A stretch of 50,412 nucleotides of DNA, taken from contig MNCI01006820.1 in NCBI GenBank assembly GCA_015680685.1, positions 177,127 to 227,538 on the forward strand, read 5' to 3'. The notes beneath the pieces are model-generated. The model made no database searches. It was not told the DNA's origin and saw only the letters and a program-made list of their open reading frames with translations. Of this stretch, positions 29,627 to 39,137 are shown one piece after another (within the stretch, counting starts at the first letter, position 1; each line of letters begins with the position of its first letter). Source of the stretch: Gnetum montanum (Eukaryota > Streptophyta > Gnetopsida > Gnetales > Gnetaceae). Position numbers and translations under genes: made by a program.

Positions 29627-32275
29627 GGAATCCCGGGAGATTACCCTTACAATTTCCAGCCGCGAGGCGAATACCGTCCTCTTCCGCTACGGCGACATCA
29701 AGGATGCACAACGCTGGCTCGGCCACGCGGCGGCCCCAGTTGCGATGGTCACCAAGATCCGAGAAGCGAGGCTAATGCATTTATTTTTAGCCGCAACTCC
29801 TGATATCCCCACCAACGAAATGCTAACCCTTGTCAACTCCTTCAGCGAAAAGGCAGAGCGCTTTTGCAAGCGCGTGCATCACGTGCGTGTAAGTTTTGAC
29901 ATTGACACTCAGCTCTTTGCAGACCTCTTTGGCGTCCCCTTTGACGGCCTTCCCATAAACAAGAAGGCGAAGAGGAGTCTCGACTGCTAGAAGTGGCTGG
30001 AGGAGTGGGTAAAGGTCAAGAAGGAGCCTAAAGGGATTCCTTGTGAAAGAATCAAACTAGGATTCGNTTCCCTTGCGAGAGCGTTTTGGGGAAAGTCCAG
30101 GCCCGGAAAAGGGGATAAACTGTCTTCACGAATCCTAGTTTGATTCTTTCACAAGGAATCCCTTTAGGCTCCTTCTTGACCTTTACCCACTCCTCCAGCC
30201 ACTTCTAGCAGTCGAGACTCCTCTTCGCCTTCTTGTTTATGGGAAGGCCGNTACACATATCCTCAGCACTACCCGTGGGCAGGATCCTCTGGAAGGGATT
30301 GGGGAATCTCTGTCTATAACGACCAAAGGTTTGGCGGCGTCTCGACTGCGAGGCCCCCCGACAGTGTAGGCGGGATAATGCCTACTTACACTGGCGATGC
30401 CTCACGAGGGAAACGTTTGACAGCGGAAATTGTAGAACCCTCAGCTCGGCGCAAAAGGCTTCATTTAACTGAGGCCTCTGTGGAACTTGAAAGCGGTACA
30501 GGACGAACTGTGGAAGTTAGGGTTCAATGGAGTAAGCCTCCGCCTGGTAAGCGTGAAGGAGATGTATTGAAAACTGTATTACACAATGTTTACTTAGAAT
30601 ATTTTTAATGATATATTAAGAGTATTGTGATATGACCAGTGAAAATTACGGAGCAGCTGACCCCTGAAACAGGGGTAGTGATACTAAGTCATGGGGAAGG
30701 GGCCCTAGTTTTAGAAAAAGAGGCCCCAGCTGTTAGAGTGAGCCGCGCACAGACCCTTGTGCGTGAGGAGGCCCTAGCTGTTGGAACCAGTGACGCACAG
30801 ACTCATGTGCGTGAAGAGGAGAAGGAGGTGGAAGATGTTGGCGAGGTTGCCACTGTCACCAGTAGAGGTAATGAGCGTATTGGAAATTTTGCAGAATTCG
30901 GTTAATAATTAGAATTTCTAACTTGAATACGCTACAGGAGAAGAGAATGCATCCACGTCTATCGCTGTGAGCAGAGCGTGGAGAGACTTTCCTGACAAGT
31001 TTGCTTTCATGGAGGGCGTTGTCAGTGATATGATCGAGCACCTCGAGCACATCGATCCTGAAGCTGGTATGCTGTAGCTATAAAAGGTTTATTTTACTAT
31101 ACAGTGGTAATGTGTCATATACAATGATAATGTTTGCTGTTAGGAGCTCGCCTTTGGTGGGACCCAACGGAGCCCATTGATTTGGACACAGTGGAGCCTC
31201 CATCGGATGGGGTGGTCGTGCCACACCACATTTATGAGGAAATGCGTAAATGTGCGTTACGCTCGACTCGCTCCTTATGGGAGAGTAAAGGTGTAAATGA
31301 GAACCTCTGGAAAAAGCTGCAAAGGTCAGATCAGAAGATTGAGTCTCTGACCAAAGAGGTCGGAGACCTGAAGTCACGATGCGAATTCCTACAGGCGTGG
31401 GAGACAGGTGACGAGGACTGGCATATAGCTGTTATTGACTACTCCCGTTATTGGACCGCCATCAAAAACAGCGCGCAAACTAGTCGAGCGTTGGTAGAGC
31501 AGTGGATGCAGATAGAGCTCCTAGCTCAGAAAAGCCAGGATTGGAGGGATTACTATGCAAGTGTGCAAGAGTGGGGGCAGAAGGAAAAGGACCACAAACA
31601 TATGTATAAGCAAGAAAGCATCGCTTATCGTAAACTTTACCGCGATTCTGCCGTCAAAGCTCAATCCTTGCAAGTCTTTGTTGACGTCATTGGAGCATCC
31701 GAAGCCTTCAAGAAGTTCCAAGAGCAGGCGACTGTAAGTGCGTCCCCGGAAAGGGAGATGACTCTCCCTGGGGGCTAGACTACAGTCCCTACATTCTTCC
31801 CTGACCTGCCTTGCTAGACTAGCGTGGAAAAAGGGAAGGTGAAAGCTGGAACTGCCTTGGGAGATGATGTGTGGTCGGACCTAACTGAGGAGGAAATTAT
31901 GAAGCACCTATGGGCCGGCCTAGAAAAGCTTCCTTTTGCTGCGGAAGTAGGGCCATCGCGAGTAAGTTTAATCATGGCTAAGTCTAAATTTTCCTATTGT
32001 GTTGTCAAGTTTTTTCTTGCTAATATGTTTTCTATATCTAGGTGCCCAAAGGGGATAGAGAAGACGAGCAAGTTGAGGAGCAAGCACAAGAAGAGGAGCG
32101 TAGTGATGAAGAGCGTCCCCCTGTGGAGCCGGTGCCAGAGCAAGGACCTCACGAAGAGAAAATTCCTCATGAAGGAATACTTCCCAGAAGAGAAGGTCCA
32201 CTAGAGGATGATCCATTAGGGCTAGAGCCGGACTTAAGAGATACTGGTGATAGTGGCATTAGGGGAGATGCGTAA
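29627..32275 (+). CDS. Antisense gene part 2: multi-exon coiled-coil protein with acidic tail
   Basis: Exons: about 29627-30066 (disturbed by an inverted duplication and a TAG at 29988-29990), then 30252-30546, 30640-30867, 30938-31066, 31144-31733, 31818-31961 and 32042-32275 (stop TAA). The last six exons join in phase through five GT-AG introns of 93, 70, 77, 84 and 80 bp, with 1620 nt open. The first exon has FDIDTQLFADLFGVPFDGLPI and KWLEEWVKVKKEPKGIP, faintly like plant mobile-type domains. Later exons: Arg/Lys-rich segment, Glu/Val repeats (RAQTLVREEALAV, DAQTHVREEEKEV), a 196-residue Trp-rich helical/coiled-coil exon (IYEEMRKCALRSTRSLWESK), and a Glu/Pro tail. It may be the 3' half of the same gene as 28320-29487, but the exon 3 to 4 junction does not fit in phase. 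Function unknown. Confidence 0.6.
29943..30251. repeat. Inverted duplication bounded by Ns (probable misassembly)
   Basis: Bases about 29944-30066 reappear as reverse complement at about 30129-30250. An N lies at each outer end of the second arm's context (30067, 30251). The reading frame of the antisense gene runs through 30068-30125 (SLARAFWGKSRPGKG) but is lost in the inverted arm, as expected if that arm is a read fold-back. Confidence 0.7.
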
Positions 32276-32454
32276 TTGTGGTTTACGCATGGTTTTATTG
32301 ATTGGAATCAACAATGGTTATGCTAATGACTGGAAGACTAGCTACGAGATTTTTGTGGCAATTTTAAATGCTATTCATTTTTGTTTTGTCTTTTGCATTT
32401 TTATCTGCAAAGCGTAAGCGTAATTGTTAAGGATTTTGCCTAAGTTATGCCGAT

Positions 32455-32690
32455 GGAATGGAAGAGCTAGTTTAAGGCCATTGCGGGCCATATGTGTAAA
32501 CTGGGGACTATTTTTAGGCCATTGTGGGCCATTGTCGGCATTTGCGTAATCCAGAACTAGTTTTAGGCCATTGCGGGCCGTCATAGGAGTCTGCGTGAAC
32601 TGGAAATTAGTTTAAGGCTGTTGCGGGCCATGGCTAGTTTAAGGTCGTTGCGAGCCATAACTAGTTTAAGGCCATTGTGGGACCTTTGCG
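32455..32690. repeat. Second minisatellite, six to seven hairpin-core units
   Basis: Units such as CTAGTTTAAGGCCATTGCGGGCC repeat with variable spacers, some of which contain GCGTAA. The core has GGCC at both ends around ATTGCG, so it can form a 4-bp stem. The AGTTT(T)A lead and GCGG position match the 24.07-24.57 kb array. It lies about 180 bases after the stop of the antisense gene. Confidence 0.75.
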
Positions 32691-32835
32691 TAATATAGGA
32701 AGCGTAAATGATAATAGTATACAATTCTACGTAATTAGGCTAAAGTGATTAAGCAACATGAATAGCGTACGTAAAAGAAATGCAATAGCGTAAAGAGATG
32801 GCAAGCGTAAAAATCAAAAACTTTTATAGCGTAAA
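32687..32835. promoter_or_regulatory. GCGTAA cluster near the antisense gene 3' end
   Basis: At least six GCGTAA or GCGTAC words in 150 bases (32687, 32701, 32765, 32789, 32805, 32829), with others at 32271, 32283 and 32412-32425. This is the same hexamer as the U3 cluster. It could be a promoter for minus-strand or plus-strand transcription or a residue of mobile-element-specific sequence; role unknown. Confidence 0.4.
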
Positions 32836-32929
32836 TATGTATTGAATGAAAAATAGACTGCTTAATGCAAACGGCGATAGCTGATAAAAACGTGATAATG
32901 TGAGGAAATGCCATTCTTCAACCATCAAT

Positions 32930-33116
32930 CCTCAGTTGTCTCTTAATGGCCTTCACGTTGAGTGTTGTGTAAGGGCGGGGGGATTTACGATCTGACTCCT
33001 CTACGCCGCCATCCTGAAATGGCGGTTGGCCCAGGCTAGACTGTCATCATTAGTGTCGATTTGTTGAGGGATTTGGGGATAGGTTTGATCATCCGATGTT
33101 TCTATCTCCGAACCCC
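32930..33116 (-). pseudogene. Tat-like gag/pro linker remnant left of the gap
   Basis: On the minus strand a frame reads PYTTLNVKAIKRQLRIDG then a stop, preceded by a Gln/Asp-rich stretch. This resembles the linker that follows protease in Tat polyproteins. The upstream part is lost in the gap 33117-33507. No catalytic protease motif is visible on either side. Confidence 0.35.
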
Positions 33117-33507
33117 NNNNNNNNNNNNNNNNNNNNNNNNNNNNNNNNNNNNNNNNNNNNNNNNNNNNNNNNNNNNNNNNNNNNNNNNNNNNNNNNNNNN
33201 NNNNNNNNNNNNNNNNNNNNNNNNNNNNNNNNNNNNNNNNNNNNNNNNNNNNNNNNNNNNNNNNNNNNNNNNNNNNNNNNNNNNNNNNNNNNNNNNNNNN
33301 NNNNNNNNNNNNNNNNNNNNNNNNNNNNNNNNNNNNNNNNNNNNNNNNNNNNNNNNNNNNNNNNNNNNNNNNNNNNNNNNNNNNNNNNNNNNNNNNNNNN
33401 NNNNNNNNNNNNNNNNNNNNNNNNNNNNNNNNNNNNNNNNNNNNNNNNNNNNNNNNNNNNNNNNNNNNNNNNNNNNNNNNNNNNNNNNNNNNNNNNNNNN
33501 NNNNNNN
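33117..33507. other. Assembly gap of 391 Ns
   Basis: Unsequenced. From the flanks (protease-linker coding on the right, linker remnant on the left) the element's protease would be expected here. Open frames that run through the Ns have no meaning. Confidence 0.95.
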
Positions 33508-36500
33508 CTTCCTCCTCCGCTGGCAAGCTTTCATTCACAGATATGGATGTAAGCATGCGGACCATAGCCTCACGGTGTTCCCAGGACGTCATAAGCAGGT
33601 CATAGAGGCTCAGTGTTGTATTTTTTTGTTTGAGAGCCTGTTTGACCTGCGTAAATGCGTCGAGGAGGTCCTTCTCTCAACTGGGTTGTTTATCTCCCTT
33701 GTCCTCTTCCATTCGGCCCAACAGACGAATCTCCCGAGGTGGAACAGTGTCAATCGGGGGGTTGTTCTTTTTCTTGCCAAGAGAGGCGATTGCGTTTCCG
33801 CACCTTTATTCTGTTTCTTAGGTACAGGCGAAGGCACAGAGGCCAGGGGCCTAGGCTTAGGAAAGCTGAGCGTAAAATGACCTTTCGTCACATTAATAGA
33901 TGTGTCCTCTCCCTTTCGCTTGTCAGGTGATGGTTGATGATTTTGGTTAGAGGTCTACCCCTGCGTGAGAGGAGCAGCTGGTGGTTTTGGCGCCCTAATG
34001 ATGAAGGGTGCCCTAGGCATGGGCACAGACAAAGCCGTGGCTTGTCTGTTACTGTGTGGCTGAGGGGTATTCTACGAAGGTCCCCGTATAATGAAAGGTG
34101 GCCTCGAGACACCATTGGCTGCTGATGAAAGGTTTGCCCCCCTTGGTGAGCTGGTAGGTACACGCAAAACAAATGGCTGTTTGGGTAGTACTTTCCTCTC
34201 ACCGTCCGTACTCACTACATTGATCATGTAAGGTGTGTCGTTTGCGTTCAGCGGATCCTTATACACATGCAACGCTTGGTTTTCCAAATGCGTTGGATTA
34301 CTGCCGTCTAATTTTAAATGACCATCATCGATCATGCGTTGAATATCATCCTTCAACGCCCAGCAGTAATCTGTGTCATGACCACACAACTGGTGGTAGT
34401 CACAGAAACGGTCCAGCCTAAAAGATCTCGGAACTGGTGGTTCGTTAGGTAGGGCTAGAGAAGGGTTCTTCAGCAGTTCACAATGACGTCTATGACGCTT
34501 CAGAGCTTCTTCGGATACCCTTTTGGATTGCATATATCCTGCCCTTAGCAATTGTTTCAACAGTTCTGAGTGTTTTACAGGCAGGGCTGTATACTTCGAG
34601 CGATCTTTATGCTCAAAGTTTGGTTTTGGCTGGGGGGCCCTTCAGGGACAACTATGTCTTGGCTAGTGCTGTCTGCACTGGCCGTGGTCTCAGGAGGCAC
34701 TGTAGGTGCTTTCTTGTTCTTGTTCTTTGCACTTTCAGCTAGCGCAGCCACTGTCGTCATTGTCGCTTTGCCTTTTTCCTTGCCTTTGTTATATGCATTT
34801 TTGTAGGCGACATACGCCAGGTCTTTGCTGGCCTCCACAGCATCTTGTATGCTTCTAATCTGAGTGAAGGCCTGATGTAAGGAGTTGGGGGAAAGATAAT
34901 ACAGCTTTGACTTGATAAAGTCATTGACTGCTCCTTTGAAGATGGCCAGCAAATGTGAGTCCGCAATTAGCTCACGGATTTCATTCAAAGTAGCATTCCA
35001 GCACTGTATGAACTTCTGGACTGGTTCGAGAGGATCTTGTTTCACTTCCATGAGTTGGTCTAACGTGACTTCCGACTTTAAGTTGTACTTAAAGCGAGCC
35101 ACAAATTGTGTCAGCAGCTCTTCCAATGTTGAAATGGAAGAGCGTGGGAGGGCTCGATACCAATCTAGAGCTTTCCCTGTCAAGGACATAGCAAAGACGC
35201 GGCTAATCGTGTGTGGCCATTGTTGTAACAACAAGGACTCGGATCTGAACGTGACCAAATGAGCGTTAAGATCCCCCTCCCCATTATACTTGGTAAAATG
35301 AGGCAAGGACATCCCCGGTGGCAATGACAGCATAGGGACCGCTGAGCTAATAGGATCATCTTGGTAGAGGTCCATGATTTGTATAGTGTCTGAGCCGACG
35401 GCCTTAAGGCGCCTAACCTCCTCAGTGAGGGTTTGAATAAGTAAAAAGGCTTGGTCCAGACCTATTGATGGAGGTGTCTGTGCAGGAAGAGCAGGGGGCT
35501 GACCTGGGAAAACAGGGCCAGGCGGTGGAAATGATGGGATGGTTTAGCCAGTAGATGGTGGGGCAGGAATCCCTGCAGACAGGGATGCCTGTGAAGACCA
35601 TCATCCACCAGTTTGGGAAGAGAGATTGGCCGCCACCGGCTACGCGGGATAAGGATAGGGATACTGCGGGACCACCTGCGGAATCTGCGTTGCGGGTGCC
35701 ACCGAGGGTTGCACACCGTACACCGCAAACTGGTTGTGTTGTGCCACGGGGTAGGTCCACTGACTCGCGGTAGGCTGATGGACAGGTAGTTGTGGCTGCA
35801 CGATGGCGGTGATCTGTTGAGTTGGAGGGGGCAGCAAAGATAAGGTTTGTATCGGGCGAGTTGTGGATATGGTTTGGGGTTGGATCTGCAGAATGAAATG
35901 GGGCACGGTGGCTGCTGGAACCACCGCCGGAATGCTGAGTACACGTGGTGATGAGACCGCCCCCATGTTATTGTGGGGTACCTGCACTTGTAGCCCAGAG
36001 GGCTATGCAGTGCCTTGCGGAATGATGGGGACATGCGTCTATGCGATCATGGTCGGATTGAGCGAGGCAGCCTCTTCGTTAAGAGGGAATAATGGGTTGA
36101 TGTAAGTGTGGGGACTAAGGGTGTGATACGAATGCTCAGACTGGGCTGCAAACTCATCATCTTCTTCCTCCCCATTCTGGGGTTCCGTCATAGCCCGTGC
36201 AACCTGGCTCTTAGCCATGACCAACTGTGTTATAATTTCATGTTGCTGGTCTATTAAAGGGATGATGTCATAGGCTGTTGGGGTGAAATCCTGGCCCCCT
36301 CGATGGATCATCTCGAAATTTCGCTTCGCCTCGATTTCGGCTCGGCTAAGGGCAAGCTTCACCTGGATCTTGACACAGATAAAGTTGTATTCCTCGGGGG
36401 TCACGACAGTAAATATTGGATCTTTTCCCTGTAGCCTCAATGACTGACGCGATGGTCCCTGAGGTCCCGCTGCACCAGGAGCTGGCCTAGTAACAGCGAT

Positions 36501-36569
36501 AGGGTTCACAGATGTGGCATCCAAGTCAGCGGCGACCATGGCGGTTGTGGTTGCGTAAGATGGATCCAT
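33508..36569 (-). pseudogene. gag: gag and protease linker of the Tat-like element
   Basis: The start Met is at 36569, 260 bases after the LTR. Regions: N terminus with Ala/Pro/Gly and a helical segment (36569-36039, stop after it); Pro/Gln-rich stretch (35987-35640); capsid core (35375-34575) with LPHFTKYNGEGDLNAHL, MSLTGKALDWYRALP, LEELLTQFVARFKYNLKSE, a typical retrotransposon gag; frame change near 34600; zinc-knuckle-like CDYHQLCGHDTDYCWALK (about 34420-34367); Pro-rich tail with stops at about 34073 and 33958; a further frame change; then the Tat-type linker YDLLMTSWEHREAMVRML, which normally leads into protease, ending at the gap. At least three stops and two frame changes: non-functional. 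Confidence 0.85.
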
Positions 36570-36805
36570 TGATCAGGTAAATTAATTGACAATAAATGAC
36601 TGGATCTAAGAGAAAAAGGGATGGACAAAGAAGATCGCGCTTAGGCTTTCTACCCTGCAGGATTCTAGAGGAATCATTAAGGTAACCGATCTACACCACA
36701 CGAACTTTCGTAAACTTCCCTAGAGGTATTACGCTCACGTTTTTGGCAACGTAGGTATAGATCACTAACAAGGCTACCCGTAAAAGATACGAATCGGAGC
36801 CTAGA

Positions 36806-36822
36806 CCCTCCTTCTAGTGCCA
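36806..36822 (-). other. Primer-binding site of the Tat-like element
   Basis: On the minus strand TGGCACTAGAAGGAGGG starts six bases after the LTR end. It begins with TGG as expected for a tRNA 3' CCA. I could not assign the tRNA with certainty. Confidence 0.6.
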
Positions 36823-36828
36823 GAAAAC

Positions 36829-38418
36829 TGTAACGAAGGAAAATGTCGACAGCTGGAAAATGCTAAACAAAATTCCGTGTACACAGTTTTGACCACGGAT
36901 CCGTGCGAGGGCTATGCTAGAAAAACGAATCCACGGTGCCCTGAACGGTCTTGTCGATCAGACAGGGACTTACTAAATTAGTAAACCGATGGAAATCACG
37001 AATGTTGCATGGAATGATTTGATTCGACGAGTCACAAAAATGAGAGAAAAGCAATGTAGATGAATTATAACGATGATAATGCTAACACGATAAGAGGAGG
37101 CAGACATGAGAGAAACGCGTGGTTTCAAGATCTACACTTTGACTTGAAGAATAAATATTTTGTATACCATGTTACAGTGGGGAGACCCCGATTACTTGAT
37201 GTGAAGCAAACACAAAATAACAAGAAAACTGTCCAAGCAAAAGTACAGAATGAAGTTTGATCTACCTCATAGGCCAGAGATGGGATGCAAGGAAGGTCAA
37301 GTACTGACGTCTATCGATCAACTGTTTCTGATCAATAGAAACTCACAAACCACACCAGATGATCTCTTGATCTCTGATCTGCTCCTTTTGCCTTAGGTAG
37401 TCTTTGCTCGAAACTGCCAACGATCACCAATGGAGAAAGTTGTGTCTTCGCCAAAGGGGTAATCGCTCCTGCTGCCAATGCTCAAGTGAAATGTCTCTTG
37501 TCTCTCTGGAAAAATGATGCTGCCAAACAATTGCCAGAAAAATAATGCTCCTCTCTCTCTGTCTCTATGTTTGTCTCTGCGTTGTTCTGTCTGTCTATCC
37601 TCTGTATGTTTTCGCTAACTGAAGTATTTATAGGTTTGACAACGTGTGGAGAAGGTCTGGCCGTGATGACACGTGTTTCAAACCTTTCGAAATGTCATTG
37701 ACCTAACCATCTTTGTGTTGAACTTTGTGATTACGCACAATACACTTATTTGCATACTGTGCGTGTAAATAACAAATGTGCGTCGGGCATGTCTCAGCTG
37801 ACTTTGGGCTACATTACGCTCATTCGCTTTGCGTCGCGTGCAAGAGCGTAACAAAGCATGAAAACAATGGATTCAAGCTATTTTACGCTCGTTTATGCCG
37901 CCAAGCGTAGTGAAGCATAAACGATGATTAGCTTGGCAATGCATTACGCTGAGATACGTTGCATTGCGTAACGAGCGTAAGATGAGCTATCCGCACGCCA
38001 AGAGAAAAGAGTTGATCTGTTGCGCTTCCTTGGACTTTGCCTTTGACTTTTTCGAAGCTCATTACGCTGCCGTGCGCGACAGAGCGTAAACTCTACCTTG
38101 GACAAAAGACTTAGCAAAATATACAAGAAGTCGCATATTACACTGCTTAAGCCTCTCTAGATGCCGAAGTAAGTCGCCTTCCGATACTAGACTATGTTGA
38201 ACAAAATCATGCTAAGCGTCATTACGCTACATCGCATGATATAGCGTACAAAGATAAAACATAGTGATGTTGGAAATCTGTAAAGGAAATCGAAGACTTG
38301 ATGCTACACATCTCTTTTCCTTACTCTGCCTTGTTCTCCCTTCTAGAATTCGGTCATGTATTCGTGCCTGATCGCGAATCTTTGCCTAAGGCCGACTCAC
38401 AATTTTCACGGTGTTTCA
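36829..38418 (-). mobile_element. Tat-like element 5' LTR
   Basis: 1590 bp. On the minus strand it starts TGAAACACC at 38418 and ends GTTACA at 36829. TATAAATA (37632-37625) separates U3, with the TTACGC/GCGTAA cluster (37735-38250), from R/U5. It contains about 45 bases (38283-38327) that the other LTR lacks. Confidence 0.9.
37625..37632 (-). promoter_or_regulatory. TATA box of the Tat-like promoter LTR
   Basis: TATTTATA on the plus strand. Transcription would start about 30 bases to its left and run left through gag and pol, antisense to the genes at 28.3-32.3 kb. Confidence 0.75.
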
Positions 38419-38423
38419 CTTGG
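38419..38423 (+). repeat. Target-site duplication of the Tat-like element (right)
   Basis: CTTGG, identical to 21340-21344. Confidence 0.9.
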
Positions 38424-38777
38424 CAATCTCAGAAGTAGTCTCATGAAGTCCAAGACGTATACAGATGATTAAGAGTAGATACTCATTGCACATAGGCTAG
38501 TTTAGATCTTATTTTCCCTCATCCATCAATTTAATTAATTTACCCTTTTTATCATCATTAGGAGTAGCGTAGAATTAGAGATAACATCGTGTGCTTCACT
38601 TTGGACTAAACCATACGTGATGAAGCTACCACTAGTCCAAGTGGGAAAATAGCAACTTGTGATCAAAGAATAACAATCCAGATGCCATGATTAGTCCCAT
38701 CCATGGAATTCAACCAAATCATGTGTGAACACTTGTGCTGCATATGGTTGAGCATAGGGGTATCTCACTGCTCATCA
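38424..38777 (+). mobile_element. Element A 3' LTR, right part
   Basis: Continues the alignment with the 5' LTR (CTCATGAAGTC, AAGAGTAGATACTCAT, GGACTAAACCATACGTGA) and ends CTCATCA at 38777, followed by the ATGTT target duplication (38778-38782). Confidence 0.88.
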
Positions 38778-38782
38778 ATGTT

Positions 38783-39005
38783 TATTAGGAGCATAATGGC
38801 TAGTTCAACATCAATTATCATATACTTCACTGTGAATTAAACCATATATGCATTTATTTTACTAACTCACATGGGAAGAAAATGATCATGAACATTAACT
38901 AATTATTGATATGATCACATTGCATTATCTACCGAGTTCAACTAAGATTGTGCGTGAACACTTGTATCTCGTATGGTTGGGTGTTGGGTACTTCACCACT
39001 CATCA
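38783..39005 (+). mobile_element. Element B 5' LTR, right part
   Basis: Resumes the LTR interrupted at 12464: ATCAACATCAATTATCATA-like block, AACTCACATGGGAAGA, TGTGCGTGAACACTTG, end CTCATCA at 39005, directly followed by a PBS. Confidence 0.8.
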
Positions 39006-39024
39006 TTGGTGCCATTGTTGGAGA
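39006..39024 (+). other. Primer-binding site of element B
   Basis: TTGGTGCCATTGTTGGAGA follows the LTR. It is the tRNA-Asp-type Athila PBS with C-to-T / G-to-A changes, less decayed than that of element A. Confidence 0.75.
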
Positions 39025-39137
39025 TGGTGCTAGCTATCTATATTAGTTATATTATACATAATCGTTGTAAACATATTAATGATCTATCTTGTAGAAAACA
39101 TTAATATTTTAAGTCACACACATTATGAAACAAAACC

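Larger units (their letters stand above)
21345..38418 (-). mobile_element. Tat-like Ty3/gypsy retrotransposon, 17 kb, with antisense multi-exon gene
   Basis: Complete element with LTRs of 1566 and 1590 bp, both TGTAAC...GTTTCA on the plus strand. Minus-strand order: 5' LTR (36829-38418), PBS, gag (36569-33508), protease-linker region with a gap, plus-strand genes (28320-32275), RT-RNase H-archaeal-type RNase H-integrase (28097-24595), minisatellite, PPT, 3' LTR (21345-22910). Assignment to the Tat lineage rests on the second RNase H (NNVVEYEGLLRGL, RGDSMLVINQ), the integrase C terminus and the large non-coding/antisense share. The first 180 bases of the two LTRs show 15 differences, 14 of them transitions. 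Confidence 0.92.
12465..38777 (+). mobile_element. Element A: Athila-like LTR retrotransposon without pol, split by a Tat-like insertion
   Basis: The element runs from TGATGATTCATCA (12465) to CTCATCA (38777), flanked by ATGTT on both sides. Without the 17,074-bp Tat insertion and its 5-bp duplication it is about 9.2 kb. Order: 5' LTR, PBS, gag, T-rich and conserved non-coding blocks, internal TATA module, ORFX, PPT, 3' LTR. No protease, RT, RNase H or integrase is recognisable between gag and the post-pol motif at 15914, so it would have needed enzymes from another element. Confidence 0.85.

Noticed and set aside
29381-29803. 140-residue plus-strand ORF spanning exon 3 and exon 4
   Set aside because: It reads through a predicted intron and is out of frame with both exons, whose frames show better composition and splice phasing.
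33001-33605. Four long ORFs of 163-177 residues across the gap
   Set aside because: They are open only because they run through 391 Ns.
35462-36034. 190-residue minus-strand ORF (Ser/Pro/Arg-rich)
   Set aside because: It is an alternative frame of the Pro/Gln-rich part of Tat-like gag; the gag frame continues on both sides in the other frame.
36806-36822. Assigning the Tat PBS to a particular tRNA
   Set aside because: I cannot recall a matching plant tRNA 3' end with certainty; a tRNA search would be needed.
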